Positions 1-12,220 of a DNA stretch of 64,000 nucleotides are shown in pieces. Position 1 is the first letter of the stretch, and each line of letters opens with the position of its first letter. The stretch covers positions 17,353,001 through 17,417,000 of the forward strand of contig OZ020309.1 of the NCBI GenBank assembly GCA_963971305.1, given 5' to 3'. Both the position numbers and the translations under genes were made by a program. This DNA is from Arcuatula senhousia (Eukaryota; Mollusca; Bivalvia; Mytilida; Mytilidae). The notes below the pieces were generated by a model. It saw only the letters and a list, made by a program, of their open reading frames with translations. It had not been told where the DNA came from and searched no databases.

Positions 1-169
1 ATCTTACATATTTCTCAGCAACTGCTAATCACAGCCACTTGATATTTGGTATACAGCATCAGGATGGGGTCTCATAAAGTGGAATTCAATTTCAGGTATG
101 TTGCTCACCCACTTCCTGTTTAACGAAATCTGGCCATTTTATACTATGACAGATTTTCTCTATTAACAG

Positions 170-1926
170 GCCAAGCAGGAAGGTTGGTGGTTATATGTAT
201 CAGATAAAAAGAACCACATGTTGATAACAGCACCAGTACAAATATTAACACTGAAAGATAGAGAAGAGGTGAGTCTGCTATACTATTGGAAATTTATTTT
301 TGGGGGGGGGGTGATATTTTTGTGTTTTTGTTGAGTGAATCTTAAGCATCAGGGATATATTCCCATGTCTTTTGATTAAGATAAGATAAGATTATTTTGT
401 CAATGTCAATTAAGAAGCCCCAAAGGAGCTTATATTTATATAAGTAATTTAAATGTTGATTTTGGGTAATTATGAATATTCTTTACCTTAAGAATTATCT
501 ATTTGTGTCTCGGAAGGTTTTTCACTGACATTTTTTATCGCAAGTTAAGCAAAAATGAAAGCCACGTGAAAATTTCATGTTAACCGTATTATGATTAAGG
601 CAAAGGTGTACAAATTGGGCAATCAAATGTAACAAATTGAATGAAAAGACAAAGACAAAACCAGTAGACATAAAACCATCACAACAAAACAAACCACATA
701 ACAAACAGAAAACACATATTACCACCAAAACACAATCAGCAATATGAAATCATCTCAAAATGAGAGTGAACTCAGGTACTCAGAGGAGTCAACAGTTCCT
801 GCTTGCTATAGCACAGAATGATGTTTTTACTTGATGATTTCTATATTGCTCTTTAATCATAATTCACCTGACTAAGCACCAAAAACTAGGCTAATACAGA
901 AACCAAAACAGCTACATTTGTACTGAAAAAATAACAATGAAAGTTAAAGAAGCGACTAACCTGCAAAAATAAAATTGAAGCAGGTTTAGAAATGTACTTT
1001 TAAAGTGTTAAAGTTACATATTAAGATTTCTTAGCAATTTCACAGCAACAACAAACAATAAAAACCTACACAATTTGTGGCAGGTAACATAACATAAAAG
1101 TTTAAAAAAAAACTTTAAATAAACCAAGCAACAAAGTATGATATACATCATTAATAAATAATTCAAAAAGTATTACACCTTATCAAAATATTGAATATTA
1201 ATCAAATCAAAATGTTGTGTATTTTCCTTACTATAAACAAAGAACCTTCATGCATTTGCTTAACATTTCTCTGTTTTCCTTTTATTTCAGCTTACACTGA
1301 AATTTTTAGCTCCAATGAAACCACAGTTATATACATATACAGTCAATTTGAAGTCAGATTCCTATTTTGACTTTGACCAATCACAGAATATTAAGGTATG
1401 AATATTTTGTTGACATCTGGAATCATGTTTTTACCTGTGTTGCCATCTGTCCTTCAATCACACTATAGGGGTGCCTGTCTTGTGTAATCTGCTTGTTATT
1501 TCATGACAAATATCTAACTTGATGTATCATATTGCCTATAGTTGTGAAACCTGTTGCTGTATAATAAGAAAAACATTCATGTTACTTTTTTCTACTGCTT
1601 GTAGGTTAATATATAACATTCATTTCAAACCAAATTGATATTACAGTATTTCTTCATGCATAGGTAGTCATCAGATCTTCTGAAACAAAAACAAAAGTAT
1701 TTGATACATCTAAAAAAAAGATTCTCACAACTTGATGTTAAAGAGGCTAAGTGAAACAAAAAGAAAAACATGTATTTTTAATACAATTTTTTTCTCACAG
1801 CTTGATGTTAAAGAGGCTAAAGTCATCGAGGACCATCCACAATGGGAGATTTCAGAGGATGAAGATGCAGAAAAAGATGATGACAGTGACTCAGACTATT
1901 CCACGGATGCTGATGATTCTGATTAA
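170..1926 (+). CDS. SEC63: SEC63 homologue, C-terminal three exons (partial gene)
   Basis: Sec63 is an ER-membrane J-protein that works with Sec61 and Sec62 in protein translocation. Exons seen: 170-268, 1291-1395 and 1801-1926 (stop TAA 1924-1926), all phase 0, with AG acceptors and GTGAGT/GTATGA donors. They encode 33, 35 and 41 residues. The first contains KQEGWWLYVSDKK, matching the start of the last Brl/Sec63 beta-sandwich segment. The second contains YTYTVNLKSDSYFDFDQ, matching the conserved YQYTVFLRSDSY region. The third contains VIEDHPQW, matching the HPQW motif before the tail, and ends in an Asp/Glu/Ser-rich acidic tail, the part of Sec63 known to contact Sec62. The N-terminal J domain and transmembrane segments would lie left of the window; I could not find the preceding exon in bases 1-169. 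Identification is from remembered family sequence and is strong. Confidence 0.9.
269..1290. other. SEC63 intron, no other feature seen
   Basis: AT-rich intronic DNA with a G9-10 run near 302. I see no coding or repeat structure I can name. The second intron, 1396-1800, is similar apart from the duplication described at its end. Confidence 0.6.
1681..1820 (+). repeat. 70-bp tandem duplication across the last SEC63 splice acceptor
   Basis: Bases 1721-1750 (TCTCACAACTTGATGTTAAA and following) repeat at 1791-1820 (TCTCACAGCTTGATGTTAAA and following). The offset is 70 bp, and similarity extends upstream into A-rich sequence. The upstream copy has AA where the functional acceptor has AG. If that exon start were used it would read into TGA almost at once (AAG TGA). 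The downstream copy is therefore the working acceptor. Confidence 0.8.
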
Positions 1927-2170
1927 GGTTAAAGGTCAAACTCAACCAATCCCAATGACTTGGGCTATAACACTGATGCTGATAATTCTGATTAAGGTTA
2001 AAGGTCAAATTCAACCAATCCTGATGACTTGGACTATTCCACGGATGCTGATGATTCTGATTAAGGTCAAAGGTCAAACTCAACCAATCCCAATGACTTG
2101 GGCTATAACACTGATGCTGATAATTCTGATTAAGGTGAAAGGGCAAATTTAACCAATCCTGATGATAGTT
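1895..2170 (+). repeat. 69-bp tandem repeat derived from the SEC63 stop region
   Basis: Four copies start at about 1895, 1964, 2033 and 2102. They alternate between two variants (ACTATTCCACGGATGCTGAT and GCTATAACACTGATGCTGAT), giving a 138-bp higher-order period. The first copy includes the last SEC63 codons and the TAA; later copies keep GATTCTGATTAAGG. The unit is 23 codons long, so the frame is kept, but each copy carries a stop. The array therefore sits in the 3' untranslated region. Confidence 0.85.
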
Positions 2171-2561
2171 CCCACTAGTCTGGATGTTGCTGATTTAGGT
2201 CAATGGTCATAATATTCAACCAATCATGATAATTTTTAGTAGGGTCAAAGTTCTCATTCTATAGATGTTGAATCATAAGAGTCAATAATCTGATTTCAAT
2301 TATGTACATTCAGCAAAAAATTTTTGTACATCTTAGAAAACTGTACATTAGAGCATTTTCATGCCCAAGCCACTTCTTGTCGAGTGGTATTGAGTTTTAT
2401 TCATGTTGAAATTATTGATCCCTTGGCTAGTCATTGATGATTAATGCAGTCATTTTTTTCTCGACTTGATTTGTCTCTTCATAATATAAGTATATTAAAA
2501 GCATCTATGCTCTAAAAGATGATTTATAGACTGAACAAAAAGTATTTTTATCAAGATTTTT

Positions 2562-4096
2562 ATTATACGATCGCAAAAAATTTGCGGACGTATAATGGTA
2601 TGATGCTGTCGTCGTCGTTGTCGTCGTCTGTTAACTTTAGTGTATACACGATAACTTTAGTTCTAGTTATCCAAATGCAATGAAATTTGACAATGATATT
2701 TCTTACCATTAAAGGATGGATGGGATTGATTTTGGGAGTCCCCCCTTTTTTCCTTTGGAAATTAAGGGCCAAAAGGGGCCAAAATTGTAACTTTTTTGTT
2801 TGTTCTTACAATAACTTTTTCAAAATCTTCTCCTCTGAAACTACTGAACAGAATTCAATGAAACTTGGTTTGATTGATCATTAGGGTGTCCTGCACTATA
2901 GTAATGTTTCAATTTCTGATTCGTCAAAAAACATGGCCGCCGTGGCTAAAAATAGACCAGGGGGGGGGGGGGTCAGACTACTGTTTTTGGCTTGTAATTC
3001 AAAAAGTATAAGGGGTAGATGAAATCTGATGCCACCCTACTGCTTCAGGATCAAAAGTTCTACAAAAGTCTCCATTTGGTCGAAGTTGTCAGAAGACCCC
3101 TTACAGGGGTTACGGCCCCTTAAAGGTGAAAAATAGCATTTTTTCATGTTTTTGCCCTATAGTATGAAAATTATTGCAGATAGCAAAAAGCTGTTGCTTG
3201 CTTAATTGTTCAGCTCATTTAGCTCTACAAAAAACTCCATATGGTTGAAGTTGTCAGATGACCCCTTATAGGGGCTACAGCCCCTAAAATAATTTTTTTT
3301 CTATGTTTTTGGTCTATGAAATGAAAACTATAGCAGGTAGAGAGAAGCTGTTGCTTGCTTAAATGTTCAGCTCATTTACACAATTAAGAATTAATTTTTG
3401 CGACCCCCCCCCCCTTTTTCCCCTATTACGTAATTAGGGGCCAAATGGGGCCAAAATCAAAACTTTTTTATTTATGGTCCGATTTAAAAAAATTTTTTTG
3501 CAAGTTTATTCTTGTCAAGTAGTAAATCCAAATTTGTGAATTAATTTTTGTGACCATCCCCTTTTTCACTTGTTTTGTAATTAGGGGCCAAAAGGGGCTG
3601 TAATCAAAACTTTTGTATTTCTGGTTTGTTTTTGAAATTTTGTGAATTAATTTTTGTGACCATTCCCTTTTTCACTTGTTTTGTAATTAGGGGCCAAAAG
3701 GGGCTGTAATCAAAACTTTTGTATTTCTGGTTTGTTTTTGAAATTTTTTTTTGCAAGTTTATTTTTGTCAAGTAGTGAATCCAAATTTGAGAAATTATTT
3801 TTGCAACCCCACCCCTTTTTCACCTGTTACATAATAAGGGGCCAAAAGGGGCCAAAATTGATTTTTTTTTTAATTCTTGTCCGATTTTGACAATTTTTTT
3901 GCAAGAGTAGAATACAAAATTGAAAATTTATATTTTTACCCCCTGGGTCGAAAGTCCACCAGAGCAGCATGTGTCAAAAACCTTTGTCAGTCCACCATGG
4001 GCTGCATGTGTCCAGAGCAATAGACTATCCATATTGGGCCTAAAATGTACAGTGTTCAACATGTTGCGGTCGTATCATGCTGCGCTCGGCGAAGCT
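2562..4096. repeat. Low-complexity dispersed repeat with inverted ends (about 1.5 kb)
   Basis: The left end carries TATACGATCGCAA and the right end carries TTGCGGTCGTATCA, which is nearly its reverse complement. The left end itself is a near-palindrome (ACGATCGCAAAAAATTTGCG then GACGTAT). The interior holds repeated blocks such as AGGGGCCAAAAGGGGC with AATTAATTTTTGTGACC (about 3380-3860), paired GAAGTTGTCAGA blocks at about 3084 and 3247, and a GTCGTC run near 2609. There is no convincing ORF. It could be a non-autonomous DNA element or a satellite-like repeat; its ends are inferred from the inverted motif only. Confidence 0.5.
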
Positions 4097-4999
4097 TTTT
4101 ATTTATGTTAAAAGGCCTTTTCTCAACAATGAATTTGAAAAGACATCTTTCAATTATTGAAAAAAAAATTCTATTATTATTGATTGTTGAATAATGTTTT
4201 GTGACATATGCATTAATAAGGTACAAATAATATGTCTTAATCAAAATTATGACCTGCAGACATTTATGGGTAAATTTACCACAGATAGCAATCTAATTCT
4301 ATTTGTAAGTGAAAACTGAATGATAAAAATTCTGTGAATATGATTATAACTTTTTCATAGTGCTTAAAGCACATGTGGTTTTTATATGGCAATATGGCAA
4401 CCACCTGAAGAACAAAAAAGATTTTCCTTTTAAATGAAATTGCCATTGTTCTTAAAATATTAATATTAACTTGAACTTGCTAGCAATAAATTGTTGGAAA
4501 ATCTGTTTATTTTTTAATTCTTGTTGAATGTCTTGTGTACACATATTCTCAATAGTGTTTTTTTTTTCACATTTAATGAACATATTGTTATGGAATATTG
4601 ATTTTAACATTCCAAATGAATTTAAATTTATGAGTATGGATTGAGTTTTTTTTCAACAAAGAAACTGTTGTTGTTGTTGTTGTAAAGGCTTTTTCATTGA
4701 TTAATATGGAGGGAATGAAACATTACATTTTTAAGCGGCTACTATATCTGGAGTTCCTTCCCTTTCCATATTAATTGTGATAGAACAGTCCTTGTTTAAC
4801 AAATTTTTATCAATCTATCAGTAGATTTTTCATGTCCAATTATGTTTATAACAGATGTACCAGGTTAAGGAAACATTATTCATCATTAACTGTAATTCAA
4901 TTTTTGTTACTCTTCAGTCAAACAAATAAGTACATTGGAGATTAAAATTAGGTCTCGGTATAAAATGATTACATTATAGCATATCAAACATTTATCAGT
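4097..4999. other. Intergenic AT-rich DNA with a short inverted repeat and a GTT tract
   Basis: An imperfect inverted repeat lies around 4700-4780 (TTAATATGGAGGGAA against TTCCCTTTCCATATTAA), and a (TTG)n tract lies near 4668-4685. No gene is seen. Confidence 0.5.
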
Positions 5000-5210
5000 T
5001 ACTGAGGATTCTTTTATTTTCATGGGTATCAATTTTCGTGGTTTGGTGAAAAGAAACGTTTTTTGGATTCTTAAATTCGTGGCTCTGAAGTCTGCGGCAT
5101 ACAGATTTTTGTCAAATTTTCTTTACATGGTGTATTCAATTTCATTGGTTAAGTCCATCCATGAAAACCACGAAAATTGATACCCCACAAATAATAATGA
5201 AACCACAGTA
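5000..5210. mobile_element. MITE, 211 bp, with about 45-bp terminal inverted repeats
   Basis: The left end TACTGAGGATTC and the inner GGGTATCAATTTTCGTGGTT are mirrored by AACCACGAAAATTGATACCC and CCACAGTA at the right. The element is mostly its own inverted repeat, with a unique centre containing TTCGTGGCTC. It has no coding capacity. It resembles a MITE I recall as common in bivalve genomes. No clear target duplication is visible. Confidence 0.75.
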
Positions 5211-6009
5211 TTCAAACCAGTAGCCTATTGTGTTGTGTTCAGTATATAATTCAGTTGTATGTACATGTATATGTAGTAAGCATTTTCAAAAGAATTACAT
5301 AATCTACTTGTATATATTTCCATCTACATTTCATTTGAATATTAATACTAAGAATAAAGCAATCAATTATGTGGTGCTGCTTTAAATTGTTGTATACATA
5401 TACATGTATATGCATTCATTTATTGCCTCATGGGAACATGCCAGGTTTTTGGACCTATAAAACCAAGTGTGACACAAAAGATGAGGAATTTTGGACTTGT
5501 AGGACCGCGGGTTTAGCAAAACCCAAATTCTATGAGCTCTTCACCTGCAGTCTATTGTGTCTAAAATTTCAAAATTGACCAATAGAAGTGTCAGATATTG
5601 TCAGCTGACAACTTTTACTCAGTTTTTAGTGTCCAATTAGGTTTCATGTGTCAAAACATCCACCTTGATGATATTATATAAATTAACTATCAATCAGTAA
5701 TTCTAAAAGTTTTGCATAAGAGAATAAAAATGATTTAGTAAGATGATAAAAGTTGGGATTAAATTCCTTATTTGAAGAAGACATTTATCATATGAAATTG
5801 GAAAATTAAAAAGAAAACCAAAGTAATTTATGAATAAAAAAACCTGGAGTTTTATGTTATGTATGAATAATAAAGAAATGCTGAATTTTCTTCAAGTAAA
5901 CATATACCATTTCCCAACACTAAACATGAATTATTATTTTTACCCTCTCACTTTGTGAAATTGTCATGAGTACTCCCAATATAGTGAAGTTTAACTTCAT
6001 CATGGCTTT
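5211..6009. other. Intergenic DNA, nothing recognised
   Basis: AT-rich sequence with scattered AATAAA motifs. The short ORFs on either strand show no family resemblance. Confidence 0.5.
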
Positions 6010-6192
6010 AGGGGTGTTCCATTAAAATTTACATGGGAAAGGGGGCACACTTTTTTCAAGACTCCCCCCACAACAAATATGAAAAAAATTATTACACATC
6101 CACAACAAAATGCATTTTAACACCCCCATCCAACAGAATTTTTTTAGAAAAATGCATCCCCATCTAATGTCCATTTAAATGGAACAGCCCTT
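6010..6192. mobile_element. Foldback/MITE element with GTTCCATT ends
   Basis: The left end AGGGGTGTTCCATTAAAATT and the right end (reverse complement AAGGGCTGTTCCATTTAAAT) form an imperfect inverted repeat continuing into G-rich/C-rich inner arms. It is 183 bp with no ORF. Confidence 0.6.
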
Positions 6193-8885
6193 ATATTTAA
6201 TCATGTATGTGTATGTTCATATTATATCAGAGAAAGGGCTTTTCCAGAATTTAATGTTTGTGGAGGTCAGGAGGAACTTTACTCACTACACAAACTGTCC
6301 ATAGAGCTCGATTTTTTTCATATAGCTACCTGTGGTGAAGGGGATGCAATGCATGCCCCCTAATACTGAAACTTTTTCCTGGCAATATGGTTGTTACTTA
6401 TGCCCCCTCTAACATCGCCCCCCCCCTTGGATCCACCTGTGACTTTTCCATTAAAATCATCTCTGAAAAACACCACACATGAATAATTTATAGAAGGGGG
6501 GTAGGAGGGGGTATGATCCCGAAGTCCCGGCAAATAAAACAAGAAATCCCGGATTCCCGCATCCTGAAAAATGAAAGTGGCTAAATCCCGTTCTCGTTAA
6601 GGGTTTTCCCAAATTCCCATTGAAATAAAAGGGCTTTCCTGCTGTCCTGCAAAAGGTCCTACCAACCCTCATAGAAGTTCCTTCTGACCCTCCCTCACAA
6701 TTATTTCTGAAACAGTCCTTAGATTTTATGATCCTGTATTTGGAATCAGAGATAATTATTGTATATTTGTTATTGGTTCTAATTTATTGGTCTCACAGAC
6801 TGTAAAGACGTTAATGGATTTTTAAAGATGGAATGTGTGTTTGTGACATATAAATATAGGTGTGCTAGTGTGTAAATGTGTGTATTTGTGTACAATCAGT
6901 GCATGAATGCGTGTTGTAAGGATAAATGAATTGAACAAGTGCTAATGGTGAAATGTAGAAATTTGTACTATTTTGTATTTATCATGTTTATGTGCTTTGA
7001 AGTTGCAAATGTATTTTTGCTTTTAAAAATTTAATTATAGGAATTAAGTTTTTTGTTCAAATTGAATTATATCATAAAGAAATAGCAGTTGTTTTAATTT
7101 GTCAATAATAGATTGTTTCTTGCAATTACAAGTTGTAGAACGTTTGCTTGTAAAATTTTTTTAGTACATGTATCTGGCATTTATTTACAAAAGCTGCATC
7201 ACGATTTTAAATTATTAAATTTTTTTACTTGTGGGAAGAAACTTTTATTTATTCTTTGGAAGACTTATTTACATGTTAAAATTCTTTTTCTTTTAAACCA
7301 GTAATTTACAATTGTTTACTGACAATTTAACTTATTGAATCAGTTCTGTTCTTATACATGAAGATACATTTATTTTCTTTAGTTTGAAGTTTTGATTTTA
7401 TACTGCTAACATGTTTATTTTGCTTTAAATATTTTTAATTTTTAATAATTCTATAAGTATGCCACACACAATTTATTTCTAAAATTCCTATATGTTTTTG
7501 TGGACTGCTTACTGCTGACAATATTAGCATATTTACTGCTTAAAATTGGCACATATTCCATATTCTTTCGTTTTTAATACTGGATAATTATAGAAAGAAT
7601 AAAAAAAACCTTTTGTAAAAGCTACAACCGAATTTTTCAAACACATCAAGTTTTCTTATGAGAGACAAAATATCATTTATTGCAAAGTTTTGGTGAGTTT
7701 ATTTTCCGTATGTCATTTTCATTTAATTTTTCAAGTTTAACCCTGTTTCAAATTGAATCTTTTCTAATAGAGATATGTTACTAGTATTTTAATGTTTGGC
7801 ATATATTCTGTGTGCCCATATTTGCTACATTTATCGTTAAAATGTCAATACTGAATTGTGTTCTATTTATATTATAATGAATGAAATGAAGTAATAAATA
7901 ATTTTAATCTTAGTTTGATTGGTTTTGTATGTTTTTTTTTAACTCCCTCGTAGGGTACCCAGGCTAGATTTTTTCTGTGTTTAGAAAAATGTTGATGTAT
8001 TGATGCGGATGACCTCTGTTTTGTAAAGTTGCTTACTATAGTCATATTTATAAGTCTGATAAATCAATGCAATTGTTATTGTCATTTTGATTGTGTCTTT
8101 TTTTAACTGTCTAAAAGTAGCTTATAAGTTATATATATTATAAGACACATTATCAGGACAAATAAAATATAGTAACACCTAAATATGGACAAACCTTATA
8201 ATATTGTCACAATTTTTAGTTGAAGATAACACAGTTTAAAAATGTATTTTGAATTCTCAACTGAGATTTTGGCCATGTACAAGAGTGTTAGTGGTATTAG
8301 CTTAACTTGGGCTGTGGTTAAACAGAAAAAGCCGAACATTTAAAATACATGTAATAGAATTTGCAATAAAAATATTATGAAAACTAATAAGAACTATCAT
8401 CAAGTAACTAATGAGGGGTGGCGAATATCGATTTGAATGTCACAAGTGTCGAATAACGCCGGTATTGAAGAAATTGTCTAGCGTTTTAATTTGAATAATC
8501 GTGACACACATATCATTAAATTAATTAAAGCTAATGAAATAATGATTGATGAAATATGTATCGCGTACTAATCTATGCTACTTGTTTTCCACAGGAAGCT
8601 TAACGCAGGTATAATAAATTCGCACGCGAGTTAGATAAATCCTGTAATTTACTCAGTGAATATCTAGAAATTTATTTAACTCAGAAACCACGATATTTCA
8701 TTATATCAATATAATAATTAATTTTATCTAGGCCCTGCTGCTAGAGTATATTTTCGAATTCTACATGCAAACCTTGTTGTTCATATACTGAAAAATTTGT
8801 CTAAACTTAAGCCATTTTATCATGTTGATCGATGACCCTTAAGATTCATTTATGGGCATGTAACTTCTAGATGACTACAATTTAT
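6193..8885. other. Intergenic AT-rich DNA, nothing recognised
   Basis: Contains C-rich and G-rich runs (6418-6426, 6496-6511) and long A/T tracts. The ORFs are short and lack codon-like composition. No exon with good splice signals and family resemblance was found. Confidence 0.5.
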
Positions 8886-9341
8886 GACCAATGGTCATTC
8901 CTTGGTAGAGCGTCCGGTTTGACACAGAAATTGCTGACACAGGGTAATGTTTCTCCATGGTTGCTGTCTTCACTCAATAAATTTTACGGTAGACACCATG
9001 CACAGCACTCGTAGACAAATATGGGATTTCTATCACTCAAATGAGTTTAGATGTTGTTTTGTCGTAGAAATTTGTGTTGTCTTCCTTTACCGGATTTGAC
9101 ACACTGCATTGGAAATTAGCAACACGACGGGTGTGCTATAGCAGTCAGGACCAGCTTACTCTACCGGAGCACCTGAGTTTACTCTTGTTACTACCTGAGT
9201 TCGCGTTGTTGATTTCCGTTCGGTTGAGTTTGTGTTTTGTGTTTCTTCGTGCTGTTTTTGTTCGTGTTTACTGGTTTTGTCGTTGCCCTTTCGGACTTTT
9301 GACACTCAAATGCCCCATTAGTACCTCTTTGCTTCTGTCTT
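8886..9341 (+). mobile_element. Retroelement 3' end remnant (same family as 26.5-27.6 kb)
   Basis: Bases 8890-9120 align by eye with 27175-27370: both contain GTAGAGCGTC or CAGAGCGTC, TATGGGATTT, CTCAAATGAGT, GTCTTCCTTTACCGGATTTG and GACACACTG. They are followed by the widespread tail module with ACCGGAGCACCTGAGTT, GTTCGCGTTGTTGATTTCCG and CCCTTTCGGACTTTTG. Reading frames are broken. The tail module recurs at least nine more times in this window on both strands. Confidence 0.65.
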
Positions 9342-9870
9342 TGTTTATAAGTGGAAGACCTAAGATTATGTCAGTTTGCCTATGGAGATGGTTGGTTATC
9401 AATCACTTGACATGCCTTACAACCTTTTAATTGCAAATATGCGATAAAATGGGTGTTTTAGTAATAAACCTCTAAAGTAATTTTTATTTCTCAAAGATAG
9501 GCTCGCCCTGTTGACGACAAAATAACAAGAAGTAAATTTTAATAGACATTATATATACGCCTTTGGATAATATGCATTTGCTTTTCAGAATAAATTATAC
9601 ACTATTAGATAATAACCAATTATGATAAACACCAAACCATTATATCTAAAGATCAAGAGAAGAGAAGAGAAGCGAATCTTTATCATTTTATTGAAACTCA
9701 GATTTTTCGCAAAAACATTCAAATTCGAATATGCACTTGGACAAAAGTCAAATTCTCTTGACAAGGTAAATTGCATATTTTTGCAATATTAGTCCTGATA
9801 GAATGAAATGAATCAAGGGTAAAGTGATGACAAAAAAAAAAATTGAAATAAAAATTACAACAAAGTTCCA

Positions 9871-10090
9871 AGAGAGCCGGTGGTGTAGTGGTTAACGCGT
9901 CGGACTACTAACGCCAAATAAAAATTTCATAAACCAATTTTCCGACTCTCTCTTGACACCATGATGGAACGAAAAAAGGTTGTCCGGTGTATGGGGAGAG
10001 CAGCACCCCATGCACGTTAAAGACCCCTTTGTAGAGTTAGATAAGAGTAGGATCAATGGGGCCGCTACACACGCGCAAACTGCTAGCTGG
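9871..10090 (+). mobile_element. tRNA-derived SINE-like element (partial)
   Basis: It begins with GCCGGTGGTGTAGTGGTTAA followed by CGCGTCGGACTACTAA, resembling a tRNA 5' half with an A box. A clean B box is missing because this part is replaced or degraded. Downstream is a conserved-looking block (CACCCCATGCACGTTAAAGA, GAGTTAGATAAGAGTAGG). The same block occurs in reverse at 36660-36755, supporting a dispersed SINE family. Confidence 0.6.
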
Positions 10091-11961
10091 AGAGGAATTT
10101 ACATAAACAATAAGCTTGTTTCCCAATCCAGGGTAAATAAATATGTTTAAACTAAAGTTCCTTTAATACAATAAACTTTGCAACGCCTGATGCCTATGGA
10201 AGACTCACCAGAGGAGCTTTATTAAAAGTTGAAAAACACTATTTGAATATAACATGAATAAAGATGATACAACCATTATACAACAAATGTCAAGTATAAA
10301 ACGAAATTAAGACTTTGACCCACACATGTCTTGGGTAAGAAGAATCTTATGGTTTTGACAGTTTTAAAAAGGTGGTTTCATACTGTGGTCAACCTGTTCA
10401 GCATTCATACACTGTAAGTCTTCCATTACCAGGCAGGTTTTCAGAAAACATTATTTGCTTCAGAATCTATACGAATATCGAAAAAAGCAGTGGTTTTGAA
10501 ATTAGTCCAAGCGTATAAGTTAATTGATTTTTGTTTTTTTAGGATATATGTAACATATAAATATTACATAGATGCACGTGAAATACAGAATTTTTCCTGT
10601 GAAATAAAATCTGGTTTATTCACAGCATGAAATAACATAAATATTTTCACTCTTGCGTTTATTCCCGTCAAACTGTCAATTGTGACGCCAAACTTTTAAT
10701 TATGACGTTGTAAATTGTATTGCGTTGTCGGCATGTTTTGGTTATTCATTCGACCCAATTAATTATCCTATAATTCTTGTATTGGATTTCCGTTGAACTT
10801 AAAAAGTGGTTTTTGTGCTTAATGTGGTCAGTTTCTATTATTGATTTGATTTATAGGTATTTTTTCGGTATTTTGTCTGTTGCACTAACGTCATAGAATC
10901 ATACAATGTTAAGTATTGAAGCATGCTTCAAGTATTTGTTTCTATTTTCTTTGTATTTAATCAATTATTGATATTATATTCGCCCCCACTCAATAAAATA
11001 TTAATTATTAATAGAATTTATCATTTAAACGAAATAGAATTGCTTAGAGCGCTAAATTAATCGAACTAAATTTATCGGTATAAACATAACACGATTTTAA
11101 CACAAAAACCGCAAGTCAAACTAATCTTGTAACCGATTTTTTCATTATATTTTTACAAAAAATGTCAAAATTATGTTTTGTTGTAATTGGATTTTGGTTT
11201 CTTAGTAGAAAAGAAATATTTGATTAGAAATTAAATATATCTAATCAATAAAATGGGTAGGTGTTTTTGTGAGTAAATGGAAAACTGAATTTTAGTACTG
11301 GAATCGAGGATTTTCATTTTATGTATACTTCTCGTCTTAGCATCATCATAGGCAATAACTACAACAAGAGGTAGTATACGACTAAGATAAAAAAAAAAAC
11401 TAAAAACTTTATATTAAGAATTTATTAAATATTGGTTTGGTCATTTCTTTATAAGAAAAAGGCGTAGAAAGTAAGAATCATCCCAGTCAAAGCTCCATCT
11501 TGTTTTTCAAAAAAGCCGGAAGACAACACCAAGAAAGCCTCACCTGGAAGCGTTCACAAGAGATCAACAAAACCAACTCACGTAAGGTTGGTTTTGTTAA
11601 AGCATTTGAATAAATTATGTGTTGTTCGATAAAGAAAAACAAGTTAAAAAGTTTTGATTATGTTTGTTGTCGGTTTTAAATTTTTAGATTTAACTTTTTG
11701 TATCGAACACAAATATTTACCAAAACCATTTTTACGCAAGCTCCACTTATTAGGCTTGACGACGTCACAGCAATAATTTTAAAATAGACGGTAATTTAGT
11801 ATTTTTATTATTCCCGTACCATTGTTCATATTCTAAATTACAATTACTGTGTCTACCATGTTTATATCGTCGTTGATTTCAGCCAACCAACAAGCGTAAT
11901 TATTACGATTTATACTGGAACTGATTTAATTAATTAAAATATACCTTCAAAGGGTTTTATC
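10091..11961. other. Intergenic AT-rich DNA with a perfect small hairpin
   Basis: Mostly featureless. At 11566-11598, AACAAAACCAAC and its exact reverse complement flank a 9-base loop. The bases after it (to about 11740) loosely mirror themselves (GTTCGATAAAG against TTTGTATCGAAC), and a similar piece occurs near 34575-34600, so this may be a degraded foldback element. No gene is supported. Confidence 0.5.
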
Positions 11962-12220
11962 CTGTCTTCCTTAACCGGTTTTGATATACCGAATGGACAA
12001 ATGGAAGCGCGGCGTTTTTACTAAAGCAAACAGGAAATTTTTACTCTTGATCCGGAGCGTCTGAGTTAACTTTTGTTACAATCTGAGTACGAGTTGTTGG
12101 TTTGTGTATATATTTTATGTTTTTTCGCGCTGTTCTCGTTTGTGTTTACTGGTTTTATCATTGCCCTTTCGGACTTTTGTTACTTGAATGCCAAACTGGT
12201 GGCTCTTTATTTCTGTCTTG
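11962..12220 (+). repeat. Dispersed retroelement-tail repeat copy
   Basis: Diverged copy of the module at 9150-9341: CTTCCTTAACCGGTTTTGAT, CCGGAGCGTCTGAGTT, GTGTTTACTGGTTTTATCAT and GCCCTTTCGGACTTTTG in the same order. It is non-coding. Confidence 0.65.

Noticed and set aside
1..169. A further SEC63 exon at the left edge
   Set aside because: A GTATG donor-like site occurs near 96-100, but no frame before it resembles the Sec63 segment expected there.
1823..2146. Minus-strand ORF of 107 codons over the SEC63 end, rich in Asn/His/Trp repeats
   Set aside because: It is a mirror of the 69-bp tandem repeat and the acidic SEC63 exon on the other strand.
1751..2152. Plus-strand ORF of 133 codons with repeated MTW/LMLIILIKVKGQ peptides
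   Set aside because: It is an out-of-frame reading of the same repeat, and the SEC63 frame through it is well supported.
9074..9430. ORF of 118 codons
   Set aside because: It lies wholly in the dispersed retroelement-tail module; similar ORFs appear in other copies only by chance.
9871..9910. True tRNA gene
   Set aside because: Only a 5' tRNA-like half with an A-box-like stretch is present; there is no cloverleaf 3' half or B box, and the downstream block is a dispersed repeat.
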